Shown: positions 7,532 through 15,679, counted from the stretch's first letter. The stretch: DNA of 19,923 bases from an uncultured Lachnospiraceae bacterium (GCA_910586275.1 CAJUIM010000067.1:1-19923), one strand, 5' to 3'. Made by a program: numbers and translations. The notes: generated by a model not told the origin, from the sequence alone.

Positions 7532-8500
7532 ATGGAGACTGTCTTACAGATATTTTTATTGGCCACAGGATTTGCGATGCTTATCAAAGGCGCGGATTTT
7601 TTTGTGGATGGTTCATCAGGAATTGCTTCGAAGTTTGGGATTCCGCAGCTTGTGGTGGGGCTTACCATTGTTGCCATAGGAACAAGCGCTCCTGAGGCTG
7701 CGGTAAGCATCTCGGCGGTGCTTAAGGGGAATGCGGGCATTACCATCGGAAATGTGGCGGGAAGCAATATTCTGAATATTTTTGTCATTTTAGGTCTTAC
7801 GGCATTTTTGACAAAAAAGACAGTTCCTGTTGCGCCTTCGACTATAAAAAACGAAATGCCCTTTATGATTGTGATAACGTTAATCCTGCTCTGGATGGGA
7901 TATGCCGGAAATGAAATTGCAAGACTGGAAGGAGCCGGATTGTGGATTGTTTTTCTGTTTTATCTTTTTTATCTCTTAAAGATGGCAAAAAAAGGTGCTG
8001 ACAAAAATGCAGAGGACGATAAGGGAAAACCTTCCGTAAGGGAAGGGGATCAAAAGGAAAAAAATATGGCAGTGCTGGTTTTGTCCACGGCTATTGGTCT
8101 TGTGCTTATTGTGATTGGCAGCAGCGTCACTGTGGATGCAGCAACAGAGATCGCAAGAATTATAGGGCTGAGTGAGAGGTTTATAGGACTTACGATTGTA
8201 GCGCTGGGAACATCCCTGCCGGAATTGTTTACATCTGTTTCAGCGGCGAGAAAAGGCAGTGCGGATATTGCAATCGGAAATATTGTCGGAAGCAATATCT
8301 TCAATATCCTTTTTGTGGTAGGAACATCTGCGTTGATTACACCCGTAGTATTCGAGAGCAAATTTATAGTGGATTTTATTGTAGCTGTAGCAGCGGGAGT
8401 GCTGCTGTGGATCTTCTCTTTCAACGGAAGGAGCCTGAACCGTGCGGAGGGCGGCTTGCTGCTGCTTGGATATTTGGGATATTTTATTTATTTACTTTAA
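7532..8500 (+). CDS. Calcium/sodium antiporter, CaCA family (YrbG-like)
   Basis: Inner-membrane cation/Ca2+ exchanger. Seen in the 322 residues: two inverted half-repeats with the diagnostic alpha motifs. The first is GLTIVAIGTSAPEAAVS (43-59) with NVAGSNILNI (74-83); the second is GLTIVALGTSLPELFTS (219-235) with GNIVGSNIFNIL (249-260). The cation-binding glutamates are E55 and E231. A charged cytoplasmic loop (about 151-178, KKGADKNAEDDKGK) separates the halves, and about ten membrane segments are predicted. The start at METVLQIF is favoured because GGAGG lies eight bases upstream; an in-frame ATG at 7481 has no ribosome site. The gene interrupts a minus-strand run and has no partner gene nearby. 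Whether the ion is Ca2+ cannot be settled from sequence. Confidence 0.92.
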   Translation: METVLQIFLLATGFAMLIKGADFFVDGSSGIASKFGIPQLVVGLTIVAIGTSAPEAAVSISAVLKGNAGITIGNVAGSNILNIFVILGLTAFLTKKTVPVAPSTIKNEMPFMIVITLILLWMGYAGNEIARLEGAGLWIVFLFYLFYLLKMAKKGADKNAEDDKGKPSVREGDQKEKNMAVLVLSTAIGLVLIVIGSSVTVDAATEIARIIGLSERFIGLTIVALGTSLPELFTSVSAARKGSADIAIGNIVGSNIFNILFVVGTSALITPVVFESKFIVDFIVAVAAGVLLWIFSFNGRSLNRAEGGLLLLGYLGYFIYLL

Positions 8501-8782
8501 ATCACAATCTCTGTGGGAACGGTGTGCAGCATACCGGATAATGCCAAGAAATGATGCATATTTGAAAACAAAAAAAGAAAGAGACGGAAACATATGCAAA
8601 AAGCGGTTTTAACAAATATAAAAAAGTATTTTGCTGCACGGTGTCTGCCATTCAGGCAGTCTATTCATTGTAACAGTAATTTACTATAATGCCATATATA
8701 CTACATAGACAAATTCCGGCTTATTTTTTATAATATTTATATAAAATTTAAGATACCGATGATTACTCTCAGAGCGTGTCTG

Positions 8783-8808
8783 AAATTGCTTTCTGTCAGA
8801 TGTATGCC
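8783..8808 (+). repeat. Dispersed repeat, half-element copy
   Basis: These 26 bases, starting AAATTGCTTTCTGTCAGAT, match 10252-10277 at 24 of 26 positions. Here the arm stands alone, preceded by AGAGCGTGTCTG; at the second site it faces an inverted partner. The lipoprotein gene lies between the two copies. Confidence 0.7.
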
Positions 8809-8872
8809 TCAAAACGATACAACTTGATACAGATAGGGGCAATGTTTTTTCAAAGATGTTCTGGATATTTTT

Positions 8873-8902
8873 TCGTCAAGTATTCTTATTTTTTAATATA
8901 AA
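8873..8902 (+). promoter_or_regulatory. Weak candidate promoter of the lipoprotein gene
   Basis: TCGTCA (8873-8878), an 18-base spacer and TATAAA (8897-8902). It is positioned to give a leader of about 30 bases, but the surrounding DNA is so AT-rich that chance matches are likely. Confidence 0.35.
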
Positions 8903-8938
8903 GACAATAAAAAAGAATAATCAGTGAGGATTTGGCAA

Positions 8939-10180
8939 ATGGAAAACAAGCAAAAGGATACTTTATTCTTAAAGATGGCCTGCGCCATATGGATCATCGC
9001 CTCACTTTCCTTAAACGGCTGCGGCAATCGGGCGGCCGATGAATTGCCGTTAGGCGAGGTAAATGAGGCACCGGATGACTTTCCCGGGCAGGAAATGCCG
9101 GAAGAGATTTCCAAAGAGGAAACTTCCGGACCGGAATCTTCGGACGGTGGGGAGGAAGAAGAAGGGACAAAAGATGAACTTCCTGTAATCGGTAAACGGG
9201 ATGTGATAAACGGCAGGATGCAGAGTTATCTTACAGGAGAGTGGACGGATGAGAAAATTGCACGCCGCCGTCCCATTGCGGTAATGATTCCAAATAACGC
9301 GTCTGCCTTGCCCCAGTACGGGCTTTCCAAGGCAGCCATTATTTATGAAGCCCCGGTAGAAGGCAGGATTACCCGGCTTATGGGAATATTTGAGGAGTAC
9401 GATGATCTTGGGCATATCGGACCGGTACGCAGCAGCCGGGACTATTTTGTCTATGTAGCCATGGGTTATGAAGCAATTTACTGCAATTGGGGATTGGCAC
9501 GGCCCTATGTGGAAGATTTGCTGCGGCAGGAAAGCGTGCAGAACATCAGCGCGGCAGTGGACGGAATCCACAATCCCTCGGATGAGGCCTTTGGCCGATT
9601 AAACCGGCCAGGATATGCCAAGGAGTTTACAGGGTATCTGTTCATTGACGGACTGGAAAAGGCAGTCAGAAGGCAGAAATATAAGACGGAATATGACGAT
9701 GATTATGTGCCCCCTTTTACTTTTGCCGAAGAAGGCTTCCGGGCCGAGTATGCGGATGCAGAAGATGCAGTCTCTGTTTATCCGGGCGGAAGGACGGATA
9801 ATTCCGGAGGATACGGCGTTTATAACCCCTATTTTGAATATAACAAAAAAGATAATCTCTATTACCGTTTTCAGGACGGAAAAAAGCAGACGGACGAATA
9901 TGATAACAGCCAACTGGCAGTTTCCAATGTGGTCTTTCAATATTGCCATGGCGAGGTAAGGGATAAGAAGGACTATCTGGCTTTCGGCGTACACGGAGAA
10001 GGAGATGCTTTGGTATTTACCAACGGAAAAGTGATTGAGGGATCTTGGAAACGTTATGACGGAGATGCCACCCCGGCAAAATTTTATGACAACGAAGGAA
10101 AAGAAATTATCTTTAATCAGGGGAAAACTTGGATATGCAATATATGGGAAGAGTACGGCGAATTTGCGGAATATAAATAA
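8939..10180 (+). CDS. YerB-like lipoprotein (DUF3048)
   Basis: Predicted surface lipoprotein of unknown biochemical role. The 413-residue product opens with a lysine-containing N-terminus, a hydrophobic stretch (about 11-25) and a lipobox LNGC with Cys28. A very acidic, proline- and serine-containing linker (about 33-85) would hold the folded part off the membrane. The rest matches DUF3048: RRPIAVMIPNNASALPQYGL, IIYEAPVEGRITRLMGIFE, and GPVRSSRDYFVYVAMGYEA, followed by a C-terminal domain with VVFQYC and GSWKRYDGDATPAKFYDNEG. I prefer the ATG at 8939, with TGAGGA eight bases upstream, over the in-frame GTG at 8924, because that GTG overlaps the ribosome site. Transcription probably ends at the 10250-10300 hairpin. 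Confidence 0.88.
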   Translation: MENKQKDTLFLKMACAIWIIASLSLNGCGNRAADELPLGEVNEAPDDFPGQEMPEEISKEETSGPESSDGGEEEEGTKDELPVIGKRDVINGRMQSYLTGEWTDEKIARRRPIAVMIPNNASALPQYGLSKAAIIYEAPVEGRITRLMGIFEEYDDLGHIGPVRSSRDYFVYVAMGYEAIYCNWGLARPYVEDLLRQESVQNISAAVDGIHNPSDEAFGRLNRPGYAKEFTGYLFIDGLEKAVRRQKYKTEYDDDYVPPFTFAEEGFRAEYADAEDAVSVYPGGRTDNSGGYGVYNPYFEYNKKDNLYYRFQDGKKQTDEYDNSQLAVSNVVFQYCHGEVRDKKDYLAFGVHGEGDALVFTNGKVIEGSWKRYDGDATPAKFYDNEGKEIIFNQGKTWICNIWEEYGEFAEYK

Positions 10181-10249
10181 ATTCGGCTCTCTCTTCTGAA
10201 AAATAAACAACTGCGGAACCAATATCTGCCGCCTTTTATGCCTTAAAAC

Positions 10250-10300
10250 TAAAATTGCTTTCTGTCAGATATGTGCCATATCCTGCAGAAAGCAATTTTA
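10250..10300. terminator. Near-perfect long hairpin, bidirectional terminator
   Basis: TAAAATTGCTTTCTG (10250-10264) pairs fully with CAGAAAGCAATTTTA (10286-10300). The helix continues through CA/TG and GATATG/CATATC to a TGC loop, with only two single-base bulges. It lies between the convergent lipoprotein and dnaJ genes. On the minus strand the hairpin is followed by GTTTTAAGG, and A/T-rich arm ends give it terminator character both ways. A smaller hairpin (10310-10332, CGGCAGT/ACTGCCG) sits closer to dnaJ. Confidence 0.75.
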
Positions 10301-10358
10301 AGACAGTTCCGGCAGTTTTGCGTTTACTGCCGAACGAAAGCGCGTCTGGCTTTCTCCT

Positions 10359-11522
10359 TTATTTCCCAAAAAACTTTTTTCTCTTGTCCTTTGTTTCCGT
10401 GCCTTCCGAACCCGCATTTTTTGCCGCATTGAGAGTGTCGCCCGTCTCCGCGTCAAACTTCCTCAGCAAATCCTTTGCCTCATGGGAAAGCTTATCAGGT
10501 ACCTGAACCACTAATGTCACATAGTGATCCCCGCGTACGTCCTTATTTCTTAAGGTCGGCACGCCTTTCCCTTTTAACCGTACTTTTGTATCGGTCTGCG
10601 TCCCTGCCTTCACCTCATAGACTACTCTTCCGTCCACGGTATCGATGACAATTTCCCCGCCAAGGGCCGCCACTGCAAAAGACATCGCCACAGTGGAGTA
10701 AATATTATAGTCCTGACGCTGGAAAATCGGATGCCTGCCCACGATAACCTCTACCAGCAGATCCCCTCTGGGCCCACCGTTGCTTCCAGGTTCTCCCTTA
10801 TCCCTGATACGCACACTCTGTCCGTTGTCAATCCCCGCCGGGATGGATACCTGGATTTTCTTTTTGCTGGCAATGTAGCCGCTTCCGTGGCAATCCGGAC
10901 ATTTATCCTTGATCACCTTGCCGGTTCCGTTACAATCCGGGCAAGTCTGCACATTCCTTACCGTACCGAAGAAAGACTGCTGGGTAAATACGACCTGCCC
11001 TTTGCCGCCGCATTTCTGGCACGTTTCCGGACTGGTTCCCGGTTTTGCCCCGCTCCCATGACAGGCGGTGCACTCGTCCTTTAACGTAAGTTCCAATTCT
11101 TTGTCTACACCGAACACTGCTTCTTCAAAACTAATACGCACGCTGGTACGGATATTGGCTCCCTTCATCGGACCGCTGCTTCCCCGGCTGCCCCGGCGTC
11201 CGCCGCCAAAGAAATCGCCGAATATATCGCCGAATATATCACCGAAATCCGCACCGTTAAAGTCAAAACCGCCAAACCCGCCGGCTCCGCCCTCAAAAGC
11301 CGCATGCCCATACTGGTCATACTGACGTTTCTTTTCCGGGTCGCTAAGTACGGCATATGCTTCCGATGCTTCTTTAAACTTCTTTTCCGCTTCCGCATCG
11401 CCCGGATTCATATCAGGATGATATTTCTTCGCCAGCACACGGTATGCCTTTTTTATTGCAGATTCATCTGCATTCTTTTCTACTCCGAGCACCTCGTAAT
11501 AGTCTCTTTTCTGCTCTGCCAT
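10359..11522 (-). CDS. dnaJ: Chaperone DnaJ (Hsp40)
   Basis: Co-chaperone that delivers unfolded clients to DnaK and stimulates its ATPase. The 387-residue product is a complete class A J-protein. It has a J domain (5-70) with the HPD motif at 35-37, a Gly/Phe-rich region (78-115), and four zinc-binding CxxCxGxG repeats (C151/C154, C168/C171, C194/C197, C208/C211). The C-terminal client-binding and dimerisation domains follow. AAAGGAGT supports the start MAEQKRDYYE. It is the last gene of the heat-shock operon, 171 bases after dnaK, with two hairpins in the gap. In many Clostridia prmA and rsmE follow dnaJ directly; here they lie 3.9 kb further on. Confidence 0.97.
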   Translation of the reverse strand: MAEQKRDYYEVLGVEKNADESAIKKAYRVLAKKYHPDMNPGDAEAEKKFKEASEAYAVLSDPEKKRQYDQYGHAAFEGGAGGFGGFDFNGADFGDIFGDIFGDFFGGGRRGSRGSSGPMKGANIRTSVRISFEEAVFGVDKELELTLKDECTACHGSGAKPGTSPETCQKCGGKGQVVFTQQSFFGTVRNVQTCPDCNGTGKVIKDKCPDCHGSGYIASKKKIQVSIPAGIDNGQSVRIRDKGEPGSNGGPRGDLLVEVIVGRHPIFQRQDYNIYSTVAMSFAVAALGGEIVIDTVDGRVVYEVKAGTQTDTKVRLKGKGVPTLRNKDVRGDHYVTLVVQVPDKLSHEAKDLLRKFDAETGDTLNAAKNAGSEGTETKDKRKKFFGK

Positions 11523-11551
11523 AACTGACTCCTTTTCTGATAACGAAATAT

Positions 11552-11580
11552 AAAGAATGGCTCTCTGTGAACCATTCTTT
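11552..11580 (-). promoter_or_regulatory. Hairpin just before the dnaJ ribosome site
   Basis: On the minus strand AAAGAATGGTTC pairs with GAGCCATTCTTT (12 bp with one wobble pair, loop ACAGA). It ends about 14 bases before the dnaJ Shine-Dalgarno sequence. It is followed by ATATTTCG rather than a real T-run, so a processing, stability or partial-termination role is more likely than full termination. Confidence 0.6.
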
Positions 11581-11599
11581 TATAGGAAACCGGATATAT

Positions 11600-11633
11600 G
11601 GGGCTGTTCTCCGGCCGGCCGGAGAACAGCTCC
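11600..11633. repeat. 28-base perfect palindrome in the dnaK-dnaJ gap
   Basis: Positions 11603-11630 are exactly self-complementary (GCTGTTCTCCGG, CCGG, CCGGAGAACAGC). Three more pairs extend the stem to 11600-11633. As RNA it forms a very stable hairpin between dnaK and dnaJ. No T-run follows on the minus strand. Confidence 0.8.
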
Positions 11634-11693
11634 CTCTGGGAATCCGTCCGAATCCCATCCTATCCGTATTTCTTCCTCACGGCATAAACCTTT

Positions 11694-13562
11694 TTATACT
11701 TCGCGGTAATCTCCGTCCACTACATCGTCTGCCGCCGCACCGGCATCTGCACCTGCCGCTCCCATATCAGGGCCTGCGCCTGCTGCCCCGGCAGCCCCCT
11801 GTGCCTGCTCATATACTTTTGCAAACAGAGCCTGCGCATCGGTCATCAGTTTTTCCTTCGCCGCTTTCATTTCGTCAATGTCGCTGTCTGACATTTCCTG
11901 ATCCTTCGTTCTTTCCAGTACTGCTTTCAGAGCAGCCAAGTCATCTTCTACCGTACTCTTAGCGGAAGCGTCTATTTTATCTCCCACTTCTCCCAATGCC
12001 TTCTCGGTCTGGAATACGAAAGAATCTGCCTCATTTCTTGTATCGATAGCTTCTTTCCTCTTCTTATCCTGCGCTTCGTACTCTGCCGCCTCTTTTACTG
12101 CCTTGTCTATTTCATCATCCGACATATTGGAGCCTGCCGTAATCGTAATATGCTGCTCCTTGCCTGTTCCCAAATCTTTTGCGGAAACATTTACAATGCC
12201 GTTTGCATCTATGTCAAAAGTTACTTCAATCTGCGGAACGCCGCGCATTGCCGGCGGAATGCCGTCCAGCCTGAACTGTCCAAGGGATTTATTGTCTTTC
12301 GCAAACTGCCTTTCTCCCTGTACCACATTGATGTCAACGGCTGTCTGGTTATCCGCTGCCGTTGAGAAAATCTGGCTTTTCTTGGTAGGGATCGTTGTGT
12401 TTCTTTCAATCAGCCTGGTAGCCACGCCGCCCATGGTTTCAATGGAAAGAGAGAGCGGGGTAACATCCAGAAGCAGGATTTCACCGGCTCCGGCATCCCC
12501 TGCCAGCTTTCCGCCCTGAATGGAAGCGCCTAAAGCAACACATTCGTCCGGGTTCAGGCTCTTGGAAGGTTCATGTCCGGTCAGCTGTTTTACTTTTTCC
12601 TGAACTGCCGGAATACGGGTAGAACCGCCTACCAACAGAACCTTACCGATGTCGGAATTGGAAAGCCCGGCATCCTTCATTGCGTTCTGTACCGGAATTG
12701 CCGTTTTTTCAACCAAATCATGGGTCAGTTCATCGAATTTTGCCCTTGTCAGATCCATGTCAAAGTGCTTCGGTCCCTCTGCGGTAGCCGTGATGAACGG
12801 AAGGTTGATATTGGTTGTAGTGGAAGAAGACAGTTCTTTCTTAGCCTTTTCCGCCGCTTCCTTCAGTCTCTGAAGAGCCATCTTGTCATTGGATAAGTCA
12901 ACGCCCTCTTTCTTCTTGAATTCATCCAGCATCCAGTTGATTACTTTCTGGTCAAAATCATCGCCGCCCAGACGGGTATCTCCGTTAGTGGAAAGAACCT
13001 CGATAACGCCGTCGCCGATTTCAATAATAGAAACATCAAAGGTGCCGCCGCCCAAGTCATATACCATAATCTTCTGCTCTTTTTCATTGTCCAAGCCATA
13101 AGCCAAAGCTGCCGCCGTAGGCTCATTGATAATACGTTTTACATCCAAGCCTGCAATTTTTCCTGCGTCCTTGGTTGCCTGACGCTGTGCGTCATTGAAA
13201 TATGCCGGAACGGTAATAACCGCCTCTGTCACTTTTTCGCCAAGGTAGCTTTCCGCATCCGCTTTCAGTTTCTGCAGAATCATTGCGGAAATCTGCTGCG
13301 GGGAATACTTTTTGTCGTCAATGGTACGGCCTCTGTCGGTTCCCATGTCTCTCTTAATGGAAGCAATTGTCTTATCCGCATTGGTAACGGCCTGACGTTT
13401 TGCCGGTTCCCCTACCAGTCTCTCGCCCGTTTTTGTAAAAGCAACCACAGACGGTGTGGTCCTTGCTCCCTCTGTATTGGCGATCACCGTAGGTTTACCG
13501 CCTTCCATAACTGCCACGCAGCTATTCGTAGTTCCTAAGTCAATACCAATAATTTTGCTCAT
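11694..13562 (-). CDS. dnaK: Chaperone DnaK (Hsp70)
   Basis: ATP-driven Hsp70 chaperone of the cytoplasm. The 622-residue product has the phosphate-1 motif IGIDLGTTNS (5-14), VYDLGGGTFD (167-176), and VGGSTRIP (311-318). The interdomain linker is DVTPLSL (366-372), followed by the substrate-binding domain and a helical lid. It ends in a Gly/Ala-rich tail and DGDYREV. The length fits the Gram-positive DnaK group. AGGAGG lies eight bases before the ATG. The 169-base gap after grpE is AT-rich and holds a small CGGCC/GGCCG hairpin (13611-13627); I see no CIRCE copy or convincing second promoter there. It is controlled with hrcA, grpE and dnaJ through HrcA. Confidence 0.98.
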   Translation of the reverse strand: MSKIIGIDLGTTNSCVAVMEGGKPTVIANTEGARTTPSVVAFTKTGERLVGEPAKRQAVTNADKTIASIKRDMGTDRGRTIDDKKYSPQQISAMILQKLKADAESYLGEKVTEAVITVPAYFNDAQRQATKDAGKIAGLDVKRIINEPTAAALAYGLDNEKEQKIMVYDLGGGTFDVSIIEIGDGVIEVLSTNGDTRLGGDDFDQKVINWMLDEFKKKEGVDLSNDKMALQRLKEAAEKAKKELSSSTTTNINLPFITATAEGPKHFDMDLTRAKFDELTHDLVEKTAIPVQNAMKDAGLSNSDIGKVLLVGGSTRIPAVQEKVKQLTGHEPSKSLNPDECVALGASIQGGKLAGDAGAGEILLLDVTPLSLSIETMGGVATRLIERNTTIPTKKSQIFSTAADNQTAVDINVVQGERQFAKDNKSLGQFRLDGIPPAMRGVPQIEVTFDIDANGIVNVSAKDLGTGKEQHITITAGSNMSDDEIDKAVKEAAEYEAQDKKRKEAIDTRNEADSFVFQTEKALGEVGDKIDASAKSTVEDDLAALKAVLERTKDQEMSDSDIDEMKAAKEKLMTDAQALFAKVYEQAQGAAGAAGAGPDMGAAGADAGAAADDVVDGDYREV

Positions 13563-13731
13563 AATTAAGCCCTCCTAATTATATTATGAATACTATTAAC
13601 ATGTTTACAGCGGCCAATGCACGGCCGGTATTGAAAGATATATCTATATAATATGGAAATTATTATATACCTAATTGTCTGCCAAAATGACCGTCTTCCG
13701 ATAGGATGTTCTTCCCTTGCTTTTGTCTGTG

Positions 13732-14529
13732 TCAGTTCACTACCGCTACCATACTGTGCCTTACCACGCTGTCCCTATACATGTAGCCTTTCTGCAGTTC
13801 CTGTGCCACGATGCCGGATTCATATTCCTCACTCTCCACCTGCATCACTGCGTTATGGAAATCCGGGTTAAACTCCTGCCCTACTGCCTCAATGGGCTTC
13901 ACTCCCAAATTCTCCAGTTCCGTCATCAGCTGCTTATAAATCATCTGCATGCCGTCCGCAAAACCGTTTCCTTTTTCCTCATCCGACACTGTAGCCAGGC
14001 CTCTTTCAAAATTATCCACTACCGGAAGTATTTTCTCAATCACACTCTTTGCACCGGTCTCGAACATTGCGGACTTTTCTTTATCCGTACGTTTCCTGAA
14101 ATTGTCAAACTCTGCCATCTGACGCTTTACCTTGTCTTCCAGTTCTTCCACCTTCTGCTTCAATGCTTCCTGTTTTTTATCAGCTTTAGGTTTTTTCTTA
14201 AAGAAGGATTTGCCTGCTGCCGGCTCCGTGCCGTCATTTTCTGCGTTATTGGTTTCACCGTCCCCTTCTCCTGCTCCATCCTCTTCCGTGTTCTCCCCGT
14301 CCGTTTCTTCCATACCGGCTATTTCGGCTGCCTCTTCCCCTGCGGCCTGATCTGCCGGACATTCCGCCGTTTCTTCACCGCTGTTGCTGTCCGGAATGTT
14401 CTCCTCGCTATTGACCGTATTTTTTATGTCCTTCTGCTCTGCCAATTCTCTCATTCCTTTCTTTTTATATATTTTATCAGAATCCTGCTTTTTCACTTGC
14501 TTTACATTAAGATTGCCTTTTATTCGCAT
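13732..14529 (-). CDS. grpE: Nucleotide exchange factor GrpE
   Basis: Releases ADP from DnaK. The conserved core begins at about residue 119 with a long coiled-coil helix (KKQEALKQKVEELEDKVKRQMAEFDNFRKRTDKEK, 118-152). It continues through VIEKILPVVDNFERGL (163-178) to the beta domain VGQEFNPDFHNAVMQV (216-231) and KGYMYRDSVVRHSMVAV. The first 110 residues are a highly acidic, Gly/Glu-rich low-complexity tail, so this GrpE (265 residues) is longer than usual. The start is uncertain: the ATG at 14529 has only GCGGGA before it, and an internal ATG at 14454 (MRELAEQ) has AAGGA directly against it. I used the upstream one because it lies 24 bases after hrcA and could be coupled to it. Confidence 0.93.
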   Translation of the reverse strand: MRIKGNLNVKQVKKQDSDKIYKKKGMRELAEQKDIKNTVNSEENIPDSNSGEETAECPADQAAGEEAAEIAGMEETDGENTEEDGAGEGDGETNNAENDGTEPAAGKSFFKKKPKADKKQEALKQKVEELEDKVKRQMAEFDNFRKRTDKEKSAMFETGAKSVIEKILPVVDNFERGLATVSDEEKGNGFADGMQMIYKQLMTELENLGVKPIEAVGQEFNPDFHNAVMQVESEEYESGIVAQELQKGYMYRDSVVRHSMVAVVN

Positions 14530-14553
14530 TTTCCCGCTGCCGATGCCCTAAAA

Positions 14554-15588
14554 TCATTCTTTCTTATTATATAAATCTTCCAACTGATGCATAAGCGTTT
14601 TCAGCGTTCCCACCACCTTATCATAATCCATCCGTTTCGGTCCGATAATGCCGATGGTACCTTTCATTCCTTCCCCTAACTCATAAGTAGCCGTCACCAC
14701 ACTGCAGTCCTTCATTGTCTTCACCGGCGTTTCATCACCGATATATACCTGAATTCCCGTATTGCTCTCATCTGCCAAAGTCTCTTCCACCAGACTGTTC
14801 AGCAGCTGTTTCTCCTCAAAAGTGCTGACCAGTTCGCTGGCCTTTTGATTATCGGCAAGTTCCGGATATTTAAAAATATTATTGGTGCCGCTGGTATATA
14901 TTTCCAAATCCTCTTCCGCTTTTATGGCCTCTGCCACTGCATCAATAACATTCCCCACAATGGAACTGTGTATACCTGCCTGCTGCTTCATGGCCGTTAT
15001 CATGCCGAGGTTGATCTCGCTGATGGAAAGGCCGTTCAGGTGAGTGTTCAGGAGAATATTCAGTTTCAGCAACGTTTCGTCGCTTAGCTCATCCTCTACA
15101 TGAAGGATGCTGTTTTTTATGATATTGCCCTCTGTAACGATGACGGCAAGTATCTGGTGGGCATCCACCCGCGATAATTGTATGAACTTTAACTTATTGC
15201 GATGGGTCTGCGGAGCGGAAATCATGGTTGCATAATTAGTATTCTGTGCCAGTACTTTCGCAACCTGCTTCAGAAGATGTTCCATCTTATCTTCCTTTTC
15301 CAACAGAAGTTCTTTCATTTCCTCAACTTCCCGTTCCTTTTCTTCCATCATCTGGTCTACATAAAGCCGATAGCCTTTATCCGACGGAATTCTGCCGGCC
15401 GAAGTATGGGGCTGGAGAATATATCCTAATTCCTCCAAATCTGCCATTTCATTCCGGATCGTAGCCGAACTCAGGTTCAGATCCGTATACTTGGAAATTG
15501 TCCTGCTGCCCACCGGTTCTCCTGTCTCGAGGTAATTACGGATAATGGCCTGCAGAATCTTCATTTTTCTTTCATCTAGTGCCAACAT
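14554..15588 (-). CDS. hrcA: Heat-inducible transcription repressor HrcA
   Basis: Represses class I heat-shock genes by binding CIRCE, and needs GroE for activity in studied bacteria. The 344-residue product starts with a winged helix (1-75) including SSATIRNEMADLEELGY (40-56) and the conserved QPHTSAGRIPSDKGYR (59-74). GAF-like and dimerisation regions follow. The C-terminus carries IGIIGPKRMDYDKVVGTL, typical of the family. AAAGGAGG seven bases before ATG fixes the start. It is the first gene of the operon and sits directly downstream of a perfect CIRCE, so it should repress itself. Confidence 0.97.
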   Translation of the reverse strand: MLALDERKMKILQAIIRNYLETGEPVGSRTISKYTDLNLSSATIRNEMADLEELGYILQPHTSAGRIPSDKGYRLYVDQMMEEKEREVEEMKELLLEKEDKMEHLLKQVAKVLAQNTNYATMISAPQTHRNKLKFIQLSRVDAHQILAVIVTEGNIIKNSILHVEDELSDETLLKLNILLNTHLNGLSISEINLGMITAMKQQAGIHSSIVGNVIDAVAEAIKAEEDLEIYTSGTNNIFKYPELADNQKASELVSTFEEKQLLNSLVEETLADESNTGIQVYIGDETPVKTMKDCSVVTATYELGEGMKGTIGIIGPKRMDYDKVVGTLKTLMHQLEDLYNKKE

Positions 15589-15609
15589 CCGTCATCCTCC
15601 TTTGCTTTA

Positions 15610-15636
15610 TTAGCACTCGCCGTTTAGGAGTGCTAA
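15610..15636 (-). promoter_or_regulatory. CIRCE operator (HrcA binding site)
   Basis: TTAGCACTC (15610-15618), a 9-base spacer and GAGTGCTAA (15628-15636) match the CIRCE consensus exactly. It lies between the -10 box and the hrcA ribosome site, where bound HrcA would block transcription of the whole operon. Confidence 0.97.
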
Positions 15637-15650
15637 CATCTTCTTACCAT

Positions 15651-15679
15651 AAAATATCACTTAGCACAGGGAATGTCAA
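15651..15679 (-). promoter_or_regulatory. Sigma-A promoter of the hrcA-grpE-dnaK-dnaJ operon
   Basis: On the minus strand TTGACA (15674-15679), a 17-base spacer and TATTTT (15651-15656), with CIRCE starting 14 bases downstream. The spacer itself contains GTGCTAA (15661-15667), which equals part of a CIRCE half-site. Confidence 0.88.

Larger units (their letters stand above)
8501..8938. other. 438-base AT-rich intergenic region
   Basis: No convincing gene. It contains a small hairpin (CTGCC/GGCAG, 8645-8659), an isolated perfect TATAAT (8685-8690) without a good -35 box, a 26-base repeat half (8783-8808) and a weak promoter next to the lipoprotein gene. A 31-codon frame at 8594-8689 has no good ribosome site. 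No clear terminator for the antiporter gene was found. Confidence 0.6.

Noticed and set aside
8594..8689. 31-codon plus-strand frame beginning MQKAVLTN
   Set aside because: No convincing ribosome site or promoter and no recognisable sequence; too short to support in AT-rich intergenic DNA.
13563..13731. Second promoter or CIRCE for dnaK in the grpE-dnaK gap
   Set aside because: TATAAT-like strings occur in this AT-rich spacer, but none has a properly spaced -35 box, and there is no TTAGCACTC/GAGTGCTAA pair.
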